A stretch of 64,000 bases of DNA from positions 1 to 64,000 of the forward strand of contig JAXMEQ010000005.1 in assembly GCA_046348225.1 (NCBI GenBank). The letters run 5' to 3'. The DNA comes from JAXMEQ01 sp046348225. Lineage in GTDB: Bacteria > Pseudomonadota > Gammaproteobacteria > Burkholderiales > Burkholderiaceae_C. Both the position numbers and the translations under genes were made by a program. Shown here piece by piece: positions 27,495 to 37,249 of this stretch. Positions within the stretch are counted from its first letter, which is position 1. Every line of letters begins with the position of its first letter. Under the pieces are notes generated by a model. The model was given only the letters and a program-made list of their open reading frames with translations. It ran no database searches and was not told the DNA's origin.

Positions 27495-28203
27495 AGGCAA
27501 TCCGCTGAGCCAGCCGCTTCATCCGATGGGACTACTGAAGCCCACCGGCATCCGGAGAGCAACACCCAACCCGAAAGCAGCCATCACCAACATCCCGGTG
27601 CTGCTCAAAGCCACGGCAGCCACAGAGCTGAACCTGCGCTTCCTGGGGCAGTATGACGATGCGGAGACGGGCACGTTCTACAACTACCAGCGGCAGTACC
27701 TGAAGCCAGCCAGGGGCGGTATACGCAGGGGGATCCGATTGGAGTTGAAGGCGGACTTAATCGATTTGGGTATGCGTGGTGCCCAGCGCTGGTGGCGTCC
27801 GATCCTGAAGGTTTACGCTGGATCTACCAGCAAAGTACTGGAAACTTGTACAGACAGGACAACAACCCCAGCGCCACTGTACTTGTTGGTTCTGGCTACT
27901 CGGGCGCGCCTGGCGCGGTTAACAATGGCCTTCTGGATTCAATTGGCAAGGGTCCTATCCCGACTGGCGACTTTTTGATCGGGCCACAGCAGACTATTAC
28001 CAAGGAGTGATGGTCGGGTACTGCCTGGGGCAATGAGGTTGTATCCAGGAACCGGTAGCTGGCTCTATGGTCGAGATGGATTCATTATTCATGGAGGCGA
28101 TATGGTTAGGAGGACATCATCGGCCGGCTGCATCATTCAAGTTCATTCCGTTCGAGATGCCGTTGGTATTGCCGGCGACCGCAGATTGGCGGTAGTTCCA
28201 TAG
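27481..28203 (+). pseudogene. Orphan Rhs C-terminal tip with DUF2778 (Tlde1-like) toxin, frameshifted
   Basis: Displaced Rhs end: FAYVEGNPLSQ and the duplicated core end, then NRFGYAW, and a toxin domain WIYQQSTGNLYRQD, GYSGAPGAVNNGLLDSIGKGPIPTGDFLIGP, GRDGFIIHGGD and SAGCIIQ, ending LAVVP. The order GYSG, GPIP(x)G, IHG(D/G), S(x)GCI is the DUF2778 pattern; members such as Tlde1 are periplasmic L,D-carboxypeptidase/exchange toxins acting on peptidoglycan, with His and Cys as active residues. It has no own start signal and appears silent unless recombined into the full rhs. Several frameshifts. Confidence 0.75.
27536..27765 (+). repeat. Rhs core-end direct repeat, copy 2
   Basis: Second copy of the 26437-26660 segment, in front of the orphan toxin tip. 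Homology between the two would allow recombination that swaps the active tip. Confidence 0.85.
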
Positions 28204-28227
28204 TTTTGAAGGAGATGTGCACTACAT

Positions 28228-28724
28228 ATGTTTAGATTTTTATTCGTATTGATATGGATGTACGTAGCCCCACAGGTACTCGCTGAGGAACTGAAGCATA
28301 AAAGCGGAGAAGTGTTCATCACGTTGAGAACTACCGAGCTTCCAGCGGTGCTTCGCGACGCAAGAGACGCGCAGACGCAGCGTTTTTTTGGGATTCAGAT
28401 GCTGATTGTGAATCTCGAAATCGTTTTCCAGGGCAAGCCAAAGTTTTTTGTACCGCTGGATGCGTTCTGGGGTTGACTGATCCGCGCGGCATTGAGGTAC
28501 GCGAGTTGGCAAAAATCTAAACGATGGCAACTTCCGTAGTCAACGGAGGAGATGCGAGTACGTCATATCGAGCGGCGATGGAGTTCGACAGACGACAGGT
28601 GCACGTCGTACGAATCTACTCACCGCATAGCACGGCTCCGGAGAACTACTCGCAAATTGTTTGCGCCGGTGATGACGCTGGAATGACGCAGTTTTGTTCG
28701 TGGAATTCGGTTTCGTTAACTTGA
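28228..28724 (+). pseudogene. Candidate periplasmic immunity protein for DUF2778 toxin, frameshifted
   Basis: Starts MFRFLFVLIWMYVAPQVLAEELKHKSGEVFITLRTTEL: a signal peptide with cleavage near ALAE and a small secreted protein. The first frame stops at 28476 after PLDAFWG. Coding continues as GLTDPRGIEVRELAKNLNDGN and then, in the frame open from 28524, VVNGGDASTSYRAAMEFDRRQVHVVRIYSPHSTAPENYSQIV. Total about 164 residues. It starts 24 bases after the toxin tip. A periplasmic address fits protection against a peptidoglycan-acting toxin (inference). Confidence 0.6.
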
Positions 28725-28733
28725 ATCACTTAC

Positions 28734-29854
28734 CTAAACTGCGTACCCGGCTACAAAAACAATAGCACCTACGGCAATCTCCACCGTCGTAAACAGGTAC
28801 ACCGCAAAAATCACCAGATGCACCACCCCTGCAGCACGGTGGTGCGGCCGGTGCCGAGCGTCAGGGTGGCGACCACGAGCGACAGCACCAGCAGCACGGT
28901 GGACTTGACGTCGATGCCCAGGGTCAGCGTCCAGCCGGTGGCCAGCGAGACGACGGCCACGGCGGGGATGGTCAGGCCGATGCTGGCCAGCGCCGAGCCC
29001 AGCGCCAGGTTCAGGCTGGTCTGCAGCCGGTTGGCGCGCGCCGCACGCACGGCGGCCAGGCCCTCGGGCATCAGCACCACGGCCGCAATGATGATGCCCA
29101 CCAGCGCCTGTGGTAGGCGCGCCCATGGCCGCCACGGCCTTCTCGATGGTCGGCGCCAGGCCTTGCCCAGCAGCACCACCGCCACCAGCGCCGGGCATCA
29201 GCAGGCCGCCGGCCAGCAGCGCGGCGCTGCGGCTGGGTGGCGTGGTACAGTTCTCTGGCTGGGCGGCGGCGTGGGCCGGCAGGCCAAATAGTCGCGGTGG
29301 CGCACCGTCTGCACCAGCACAAAGGTGCCATACAGCACCAGCGACACCACGGCGATAAAGGCCAGTTGGCCCGGGCTGTACACCGGCCCGGGCCGGCTGG
29401 TGGCGGTGTAGTTGGGCAGCACCAGCGTCAGGGTGACGATGGCCGCGAGCGTCGCCACGAGGCGCTCACGCCGGATGCTGCGTGAAGCTCTGCTCGCCGT
29501 GGCGCTGGGCGCCGACCAGCAGGCACAGCCCCAGCATGCCATTGAGGATGATCATCACCGCGGCAAACACCGTGTCGCGCGCCAGCGCGGCCGTGGCTTC
29601 GCCGCCGCTGAGCATGAGTGACACGATCAGCGCCACCTCGATCACCGTCACTGCCACCGCCAGCACCAGCGTGCCGTAGGGCTCGCCCACACGGTGGGCC
29701 ACCACCTCGGCATGGCGGCGGCCAGCACGCTGGCCATCAGGCCGGCCAGCGAACAGCGTGTACCAGCCGCCCATGCCCAGCAGGCTGCCGGCCAGCAGCG
29801 CGAGGCCCGGCGCACCGTAGCGGAGGACCAGACGGCAGTTTTGCTCAATTTCAT
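28734..29854 (-). pseudogene. ChaA-type Ca2+(Na+)/H+ antiporter, frameshifted
   Basis: Inner-membrane cation/proton exchanger expected at about 370 residues. Starts MKLSKTAVWSSATV. Across frames: VLAVAVTVIEVALIVSLMLSGGEATAALARDTVFAAVMIILNGMLGLCLLVG, SPGQLAFIAVVSLVLYGTFVLVQTVRHRDYF, IIIAAVVLMPEGLAAVRAARANRLQTSLNLALGSALASIGLTIPAVAVVS. The Glu-containing repeats (VIEVALIVS and MPEGLAAV) are the family's cation-binding signatures. The last eleven residues (GAIVFVAGYAV) are encoded by a partial dispersed repeat. Confidence 0.8.
28739..28766 (-). repeat. Dispersed palindromic repeat, partial copy H
   Basis: Read on minus: GCTATTGTTTTTGTAGC, CGGGTACGCAG. It matches the first half of the consensus and forms the 3' end of the chaA-like reading frame; the GCGGGCTGCAGGC half is absent. 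Confidence 0.55.
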
Positions 29855-29914
29855 CGTTCGATGATAAAGGCCGTCGATGGCAAGGGCTTCGCCATCAGGC
29901 AAACTGCGACGCCT

Positions 29915-32241
29915 ATGTCTACCACCCCGGTTGCACAGCCGCCGTCCGCGCGCTTTGCGAGTTCGCGGCCAGGGCGGGCGACTGGACTGCGTGCTTCACG
30001 CCCGCGCCCACCGCCCAGCAGGGCCGCGAGGGCCATGGGTGCCGGTGGCGGCGGCGGCGCGGCCCCGGGCATGAGGCGGAAGTCAGCCTCAGTGGCCAGT
30101 ACCAGGGCCTGCAGGTGCGGGCCGGGCCGACGGCTACGACGCGCAGCGCAACACACTGGAAGAGGTCAAGACCTTCCGGGGCCGGGTGGAGGCCATTGCC
30201 CAACCACCAGGCCCTGCACTGGGCGCAGCCTGGCCCGCGGCTGGCCGATGTGCGAGGCGCGGGGCTGGACGCCATCACGCTGACGCTGGTGTACTGGACG
30301 TGGCCAGCCGCCAGATGGAGCACCTCGCCGTCACGGAAGAATTCAACGCGCCGGAACTGCAGGCATTCTTTAGCAATTCGTGCCAGCGCTACCTGGGCTG
30401 GGCGCAGCAAGAGGCCGCGCACCGTGCGCAGCGCGACGCGGCGCTGGAGGCGCTGGCCTTTCCGCAATGCCGTTTCGCCCCGGCCAGCGCGAGATGGCGG
30501 CCGGCGTACCGCGCCTGCGTGCAGTCGCGCCTGCTGCTGGCAGGCGCCCACCGGCATTGGCAAAACGCTGGGCACACTGTTCCCCGCGCTCAAGGCCATG
30601 CCGTGCGCGGCACCGACAAGCTGTTTTACCCGACGGCACGCACGCCAGGGCGCCAGATTGCGCTGGACGCGCTGGGCCAGCCGTGCGGCGCCTCGCCCGC
30701 TGGCCTGCCCTGCGGGTGCTGGAACTGGCAGGCCAAGGACAAGGCTCGTGAACACAAGGACAAAGCCTGCCACGGCCAGTCGTGCCTGCTGGCCAGCGGC
30801 TTTTACGACCGCCTGCCTGCCGCCCGCGAGGCCGCAGCCTGGGCGCAGTGGCTGGACCAGGCCGCGCCAAGCGCAACATTGCGCGAACACCAGGTCTGCC
30901 TATTACCTGGGGGCTACGACATGGCGCATTGGGCCGACGTGGTGGTGGGCGACTACAACTACTACTTTGACCGCCTGGCCATGCTGTATGCGCTGACGGT
31001 GGAATCAGCCTGGCGTGAGCGTGCTGGTGGACGAGGCGCACAACCTCTACGAGCCGGGCCTGCGCTATGTACAGCGCCGACCACGCAGGCCGAGGCCCTG
31101 GCCCTGCGGCCTCGCAGGGTGCTCGCCAGCTCGGCGCCCGCGCGGACGAGCTGCTCAACCAGTGGCAACTGCTGCTGGACGCGGCAACGCCAGGCGCCGG
31201 GCAAGCCCCGGCATGTGCTGGACGCGCTGCTCGAGGAATGGACGCGCGTGCTGGGCAAAGTTCAACAGCGCGGCCGGTGAATACCCGAACGACCACCCCA
31301 CCGAGCCGCACGCCGCCTTGTTGCCCGCCTATTTCCGCACCCTGGCTTTGCCGCGCTGGCGCAGGAGCCGGGTGACCATTCGCTGTGCGAGGTGGATGCA
31401 TAGAGGGTCAGTGCCGGTGGTCATGCCCGCCAGTGCGGTGCAGATGGCGCCGGACGCCGCTGCGTTTGACGATGACGGCACCTGCGCGGGCCGCCTCACG
31501 CTGCGCAACATCGTGCCCGCGCCGTTCCTCGCGCCGCGCATCCAGGCGGCCGACGCACTGGTGCTGTTCTCGGCCACGCTCAACCCGCCGACTATTACAC
31601 GACCTGCTGGGCCTGCCTGCCGACACGCAGCGGCTGGACATTCTACCCCGTTCCGTCCCGGAGTAGCCGGCGGTGCGCGGAAGCATCAAGTTCATGTCGC
31701 TTCAGGACTGCGCGGCCTGCTGGCGCCGCTGGCCCAGGCCATGGGCGCGCAGTACCAGCGCCTGGGCAACCACATCGCGTTCTTCAGCAGCTTCGACTAC
31801 ATGTGAGGATGCGGCCCAGCGCGCGTTTGAGCAGCGCGCCGGGTTCGGCGTGCTCGTGTGGCGCAGGCGCCAGATGGATGAGCCCAGCCGCCAGGCCTTT
31901 CGGCTGCAGCGCTTGACGCCAGCGGCCAGGGCATCGGCTTCGCGGTGCTGCTGGCGTTTGCCGAGGGGTGGATTTGCCGGGCAGGCGGCTCATCGGTGCC
32001 TTCATTGCCACGCTGGGCCTGCCGCAGTTTGACGAAGTGAACCAGGCCATTCGCATGGAGGCGCGCGCGCTTTGCCGGGGGCATGACTACACCTACCTGC
32101 CGGGCCTGCAAAAGGTGGTGCGCGGCGTGGCCGTGATTCGCACTCGACGCTGACACCGGCACGGTGCTGCTGCTGGATGACCAGATGCAGGCCCGCTACC
32201 GGCGCTGCTGCCGGGGCTGGTGGCAGGTTGCGGTGGCTTAG
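29915..32241 (+). pseudogene. DinG/XPD-like helicase with N-terminal PD-(D/E)XK region, frameshifted
   Basis: About 770 residues expected. N-terminal part: GRADGYDAQ followed by LEEVKTFRG, the D...ExK pattern of a Cas4-like nuclease, after AVRALCEFAARAGDLD. The helicase part has CRFRPGQREMAAGVYRA, Walker A APTGIGKTLGTLFPALKA, a Cys-rich stretch (CGCWNWQAKDK ... KACHGQSC) likely for an Fe-S cluster, DEAH box VLVDEAHNLYERA, and ADALVLFSATLNP. A clear single-base insertion: ATGTGAGGATG at 31800, where ATGGAGGATG restores YMEDAAQRAF. The stop overlaps the convergent peptidase stop. Confidence 0.78.
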
Positions 32242-33467
32242 CCCAGCAAATCCGCCAGCGCCCTCGCCACCACCTGGTCGCGCGGCGCAGGTCGTCCAGG
32301 CGCAAGCCTGTCGGCGCGCTTGGCGTTGGACTCGAGCACGGTGCGGGGCCTCGGCGCCGTAGATCACGCCCGGAATGCCGCTCGCCATACAGCCGCACAT
32401 CGGTGTACAGCGGCGTGCCCACAGCCGAATGGGCTCGCCAACACGGCCTGGCCGTATGCTGCAAGGCGGCCACCAGCGGCGGCAGTTGCCGGGCAGCGGC
32501 ACCAGCGGCGCGTCAGCAGTAGGCGGCATGTCCACGCGCACTGCCTTGCCGTTGCGTGGCGGTGGAAGCTCTGCGCCGCCGCTTCGATGCGGCGCGGATG
32601 GATGCTTCCACCTGCGTCGTCTTCCTCAGGGATCATGCGGCGGTCGAGCTTGAGCACCACCTTGCCTGGATCACGTTGGTGTTGGTGCTGCCCACCAGGG
32701 GCCGGGGCCGACGTTCAGGTACGATGGGTGATGCCTCGCCACGCGGGCGGACCTGCAGGACGAAACGAAGCGGCTACAGCGCATTCAATATGTGGTGGCC
32801 GCCTGCAGCGGCATCGGTGCCGGCGAGCCGGGGCGGCGGCGTGGCTCATCTCGCCGTGCATCGTCACCTCCATCTGCAGGCAGCCGCCGTGCGCCACCAC
32901 CACCTGGTAGCGCTGAAGCCGGCCGCGATCATCAGGTCGCTTCCGGGCCAGCCCCTTCAGCAGCTGCGCCGGGGCCTACCGCCGCCAAACTCCTCGTCGT
33001 AGGTGAAGTGCAGTTCGACGCCGCCGCGCTGCGGCTGGTACACGGCTCAAGCGCGCGCACGGCAAAGGTGAAGGTGGAAAAGTCGCGCATCTTGCTCACG
33101 CCGCGGCGCGGCCGTAGATCCGACCGCGTCGGCCACCTCGCCGCCATACGGGTCATGTCCAGCTCCTCGCCGGGCGGCACCACGTCGCCATGGGCGTTCA
33201 GGGCAATGGTCTGCTCGCCAGCGCGCGCCGCACGATCAGGTTGGTGATGGACGCCAGCCCCGCCGCTTTCACCTCGTCGGCTGGCACCACATGCTGCTCG
33301 GCCTGGTAACCAATGGCTTGCAGGAGCGTGCCGTGCGCTCGGCGTGCGGCGCGTTGTTGCCGGGGGCGTGTTTGTCGGCACCCGGATCATTCCCGTGAAC
33401 TTCACCTGCTCGTCAAAGTGCGCGTCAATCCACGCGTCGATTTTTGTGTAGTCGGTCGCGGTGTCAG
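32238..33467 (-). pseudogene. M20-family metallopeptidase/amidohydrolase, frameshifted
   Basis: ArgE/DapE/ACY1-type zinc hydrolase of about 410 residues. Starts near YTKIDAWIDAHFDEQVKFTGMIRVPTNTPP; no clear start codon is visible. Zinc-binding motifs: ALNAHGDVVPPGEELDM and FTYDEEFGG in other frames. Dimerisation domain MVVAHGGCLQMEVTMHGEMSHAA; end IGTPLYTDVRLYGERGIPGVIYGAG and LADLLG. At least eight indels. Third gene of the GntR-puuE-uraD/allC operon, so it may act on an allantoin breakdown product such as a ureido compound, but this is inference from position. Confidence 0.75.
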
Positions 33468-33473
33468 TTGAGT

Positions 33474-35225
33474 TCGGCGGCCAGGTCGTCCAGCAGGCGC
33501 TGGAAGGCCTCCACCGCCAGTTGCATGTCGTGGCTGCGGTGGATTCCGCGTTGCGGCTGATGCCGGCATTCTGGCCGCGCACAACAGCATGGCCTGCGCA
33601 TCACCTCGCAGCTTCATGGCGTCGTGCCCGGCCCCGCTGGGCATGCGGAACAGCGGCACGCCCAGCGCGTCCACGGCGCGCTCCCAGCGCTGCTGCCAGG
33701 CGGGTGCGCTGGCGCAGGCGGCGCGCATGGTTTCCTCCACGGTGTGCCGCAGGCCGCGCCGTTCGCAGATGCGCGAGTTCGGCCAGCACATCCGTCACCA
33801 TCGCATCGCGCTGCGGGTCATTCGGTGCGCAGGTCCAGCGTGAACTGGCAGCGCGGCCTGGCACCACGTTGGTGGAGCCACCGGGCACCGTGCAGATGCC
33901 GATGGTGCCGACCGAGTCGCCATCGCGTGCTGCGCTGTTCGATGTACAGCGCCAGTTCGGCCACCGCCGACAGCGCGTCGCGCCGGCGGTTCATGGGTGT
34001 GGTGCCGGCGTGGCTGGCCATGCCCGTCACCTCGCACAGGTAGCGCACGCCGCCGTTGATGGAGGTCACAATGCCCAGCGGGAGGTTGATTTCATTGAGC
34101 ACCGGGCCCTGCTCGATGTGCACTTCCACAAAACCCAGGTAGTCGGCCGGGTTGCGCCGCAGTTTCTGGAATGTCGTCCACGCACAGGCCGGCGTGCTGC
34201 ATGGCCTGCCGCATGGTGATGCCGTCGGCGTCTTTCTGGTCCAGCCAGGCGGGGTTGAACTGGCCGATGAGCGCGCCGGAGCCGAGGAAGGTCGCCTTGT
34301 AGCGCTGGCCTTCTTCCTCGGCAAAGGCAATCACTTCAAAGTCGAACGGCAGGCGCGCTCGCCCTGGCGCGACAGCTCGGCCACGCAGGCCATGGGCGTG
34401 AAGATGCCCAGCCGCCCGTCGTACCGGCCGCCGTTGCGCACGGTGTCGTAGTGGCTGCCGGTCATCAGTGTCTTCGCGCCGGGCTGGCTGGCCTTGTAGC
34501 GGCCCACCACATTGCCCACCGCGTCGATGCCTACCTCGTCAGCGCCGCAGTCCCGCATCCAGTGCGATGCGCTGTGCGCGCAGGCGCGATGCGCGTCGGT
34601 CAGGTAGGTCACGGTGAGCTGGCCTTTTTCGGCAAAGCCCGGTTCGCTGTGCTGCGCCAGGGTTTCCTGCCAGTCCCACACGCGGTCGCCCAGCGTGGGG
34701 ACCTGGCCAAATTTGTCGGCCAGGCGCAGCTCCATGATGCGGTGGATGTTGCGCAGTGCTTCTTCCAGTTCAAAGTCGGGGTGATGGTCCAGCCGGCGGG
34801 CAAAGGTGTCGATGATTTGCTGGCGCGTCAGGGCCGGTGCTGCGCGGCCCGCGCACCGCCAGGATGAACGGAAAGCCGAACTTGGCGTTGTAGTCGGCAT
34901 TGAGCTGCTGGATGCGCGAACTCTTCGGGTGTGCAATCGGTCAGCCCGGCCTTGCTTTGCCTGGGAAAAATTCCCGGCTGTCAGCGCCTTGCTCACCATG
35001 GCCTTGCCGGCCAGCTCGGGGTGGGCGCGGATCAAGGCGCTGTTGGAGTTCGCCCTGGCCGCGCACGATGCTGGCCATCACATGCTGGAGGTGAGGCACC
35101 GAACGGAATGGCCGGTGGGCCAGCGCGGCCTCGGCGATCCACGGCGAATGCTCGTACAGGCCGTCGAGCCAGTGCGCGGCCTGTTCGGCCGTGGCCGCGT
35201 TGAGTTGTTCCAGCGTCAGTGTCAT
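33474..35225 (-). pseudogene. UraD-AllC fusion: OHCU decarboxylase / allantoate amidohydrolase, frameshifted
   Basis: About 583 residues. The first 165 are OHCU decarboxylase (MTLTLEQLNAATAEQAAHWLDGLYEHSPWIAEAALAHRPF..., ending FELEEALRNIHRIMELRLADKFG). The same open frame continues directly into an M20-type amidase (GDRVWDWQETLAQHSEPGFAEKGQLTVTYL, then TLMTGSHYDTVRNGGRYDGRLG, and AFAEEEGQRYKATFLGSGA), so the junction is genuine. It would convert OHCU to (S)-allantoin and hydrolyse allantoate. About eight indels elsewhere. Stop TGA at 33474; start overlaps the puuE stop (ATGA). Confidence 0.85.
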
Positions 35226-36163
35226 GTCGGGTCCTGGTAGGGGTGGGTCTGCTTCCAGTGGCGCGCGATGTCGATGCGCCGGCAAACCCACACGCGGTCA
35301 TGCTTTTCAATATGGTCCAGAAAGCGCTGCAGCGCCACGATGCGGCCAGGCCGGCCCAGCAGCCGGCAGTGCATGCCGATGCTCAGCATCTGGTGCGTCG
35401 TCGCCCTCGGCGTACAGCGCGTCAAAGCTGTCACGCAGGTATTTTCGAAGAAGGGCCCGGCATGCGAGAAGCCTTGTGGCAGCGCAAAGCGCATGTCATT
35501 GGTGTCCAGCGTATAGGGCACGACCAGGTGCGGCACGGTGCTGCCATCGGTCTTTTGCACCTTCATCCAGAAGGGGAGGTCGTCACCGTAGTAGTCGCTG
35601 TCGTACTCAAAGCCACCATGGTCAACCACCAGGCGGCGGGTGTTGGGGGCTGTCGCGGCCGGTGTACCAGCCCACTGCGCGCTGCCCGGTCAGCCGCGCG
35701 ATGATCTCCATGCCGCGCTGCAGTGGTGTTCGCGCTCCACCGCTTCGTCCAGGCCTTGGTAGTGAATCCAGCGCCAGCCGTGGCAGGCAATCTCGTGGCC
35801 CAGCTGGACGAACGCCGCTGTCAGCTCGGGGTGGCGCTCCAGTGCCATGCTGACGCCAAACACCGTGAGCGGCAGCCCGCGCTTTTCACCAGCAGCAGGC
35901 GCTACACACCGGCGCGCGAACCATATTCGTAGATGCCTTCCATGCTCAGGTGCCGAGCCGGGCAGCTGGCGGGGTTGAACATCTCGGACAGAAACTGCCC
36001 GAGCCGGCGTCGCCATGCAGCACCGAGCTTTCGCCGCCCTCTTCGTAATTGAGCACAACCGCACGGCGATTTCGGGGCGCCGCCGGGCCATTGGGCATGC
36101 GGTGGGTTGCGTCGTAGCCGACCAGGTCGCGCGGGTAGGGCAGGTGCTGTCGTAAACGCTCAT
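35222..36163 (-). pseudogene. puuE: Allantoinase PuuE (polysaccharide deacetylase fold), frameshifted
   Basis: Metal-dependent allantoinase of about 310 residues converting allantoin to allantoate. Starts MSVYDSTCP then, in another frame, PRDLVGYDATHRMPNGPAAPRNRRAVVLNYEEGGESS. Later LTVFGVSMALERHPELTAAFVQLGHEIACHGWRWIHYQG and, intact to the end, MVDHGGFEYDSDYYGDDLPFWMKVQ, VPYTLDTNDMRFALPQGFS and IEKHDRVWVCRRIDIARHW. These are PuuE signatures. About five indels. It follows the GntR gene by six bases. Confidence 0.87.
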
Positions 36164-36169
36164 GGGGGT

Positions 36170-36826
36170 TCAGGCCAGGGCCAGGGCGATGTCGTGGGTG
36201 GGGACGGGGCGGTCAAAGGCGAGGCTTTCTTCCACATGGCGCAGGTGCTCGTCCATCAGTTTCACGGCACGCTTTTCGTCGCGTGCTGCAAGTGCCTTGA
36301 CGAGTTCCATGTTCTTCCTGGGATCGGCGGCGGCGCCGTCGCGCTGGTACATCAGGGAATGAGGGAACTGCGGGAAATCAGGTCACGCAGGATCTGGGCC
36401 AGCACCTCGTTGCCGGTGGTGAGTTCACATGCGCACATGGAAGTCGCCCAGCAACTGGACAGTGCGGTGGCGTCGGGGTTGTCCAGCGCGGCCTTTTCCT
36501 CGGCCATGTGCTCGCGCAGCGCCCGGATGCGCGCGGGTGACGGTGCGCGCGAATTCACGTCATCTCGGTCTCCAGCATGCGGCGCACCTGGAACACCTGG
36601 CGCGCTCTTCCACCGTGGGGGCCGCCACAAAGGCGCCGCGTGCAGGCTCCAGCGTGATCAGCCGGTTCTGCGCGAGCTGGAACAGCGCCTGCCGAACCAG
36701 CGTGCGCGACACACCGAAATGGTCTGCCAGCTTCTGCTCGGCCAGCTTGGTGCCGGGCTGCAGCCGGTGCTCGACGATGGCACGTGTCAACGAGTCAACA
36801 ATGACGCGGGTGGTGGACGATTCCAT
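36170..36826 (-). pseudogene. GntR/FadR-family regulator of urate catabolism, frameshifted
   Basis: About 218 residues. N-terminal winged helix: MESSTTRVIVDSLTRAIVEHRLQPGTKLAEQKLADHFGVSRTLVRQALFQLAQNRLITLEPARGAFVAAPTVEE. The C-terminal FCD ligand-binding domain survives in pieces (RIRALREHMAEEKAAL; ALAARDEKRAVKLMDEHLRHVEESL). At least three indels. First gene of the minus operon and divergent from uraH, with a perfect palindrome between them as likely operator. Probably senses a purine catabolite (inference). Confidence 0.82.
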
Positions 36827-36853
36827 GCGGCAAATGATAGCTGCAAATCCAAA

Positions 36854-36867
36854 AAGTGTATACACTT
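36854..36867. promoter_or_regulatory. Perfect 14-bp palindrome, candidate GntR operator
   Basis: AAGTGTATACACTT in the 69-base divergent gap between the GntR gene and uraH. GTGTATACAC is a common core for purine-linked FadR-type operators. Confidence 0.65.
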
Positions 36868-36895
36868 CTGTGGACTAAATGAACAAGGAACTCTC

Positions 36896-37249
36896 ATGGG
36901 CCTGAGCACGCATGTTCTGGATACCGCCCACGGCTGCCCCGCCGCTGGCATGGCGGTGGCGCTTTACACCATGGACGGAGACCGCGCCACGCTGGTGCGC
37001 CGCTTCACCCTCAATGCCGACGGCCGCGACCCTGACGGACCGCTGTACGACAACGCGAGCCTGCGCAAGGGCACTTACCGGCTGGTGTTTGAGGTGGCGG
37101 CGTATTTCCGTGGCAGGGGAGTGCAGCTGCCCGACCCGCCGTTCCTGGACCGGGTGATCCTCGACTTCGGCGTCGCCCATGCCGACCAGCATTACCACGT
37201 GCCCCTGGTCTGCTCGCCCTGGACCTACAGCACCTACCGCGGTTCATGA
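36896..37249 (+). CDS. uraH: 5-hydroxyisourate hydrolase UraH
   Basis: Transthyretin-related protein of 117 residues that hydrolyses 5-hydroxyisourate to OHCU. Conserved His in STHVLDTAHGCPAAGM, Arg in the middle, HYHVPLVCSPWTYSTYRGS at the end with the diagnostic YRGS tetrapeptide. The frame is intact although the surrounding region is error-rich. A GAACAAGGAACTCTC leader with AAGGAA precedes ATG. The stop overlaps xdhC (ATGA). Confidence 0.93.
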   Translation: MGLSTHVLDTAHGCPAAGMAVALYTMDGDRATLVRRFTLNADGRDPDGPLYDNASLRKGTYRLVFEVAAYFRGRGVQLPDPPFLDRVILDFGVAHADQHYHVPLVCSPWTYSTYRGS

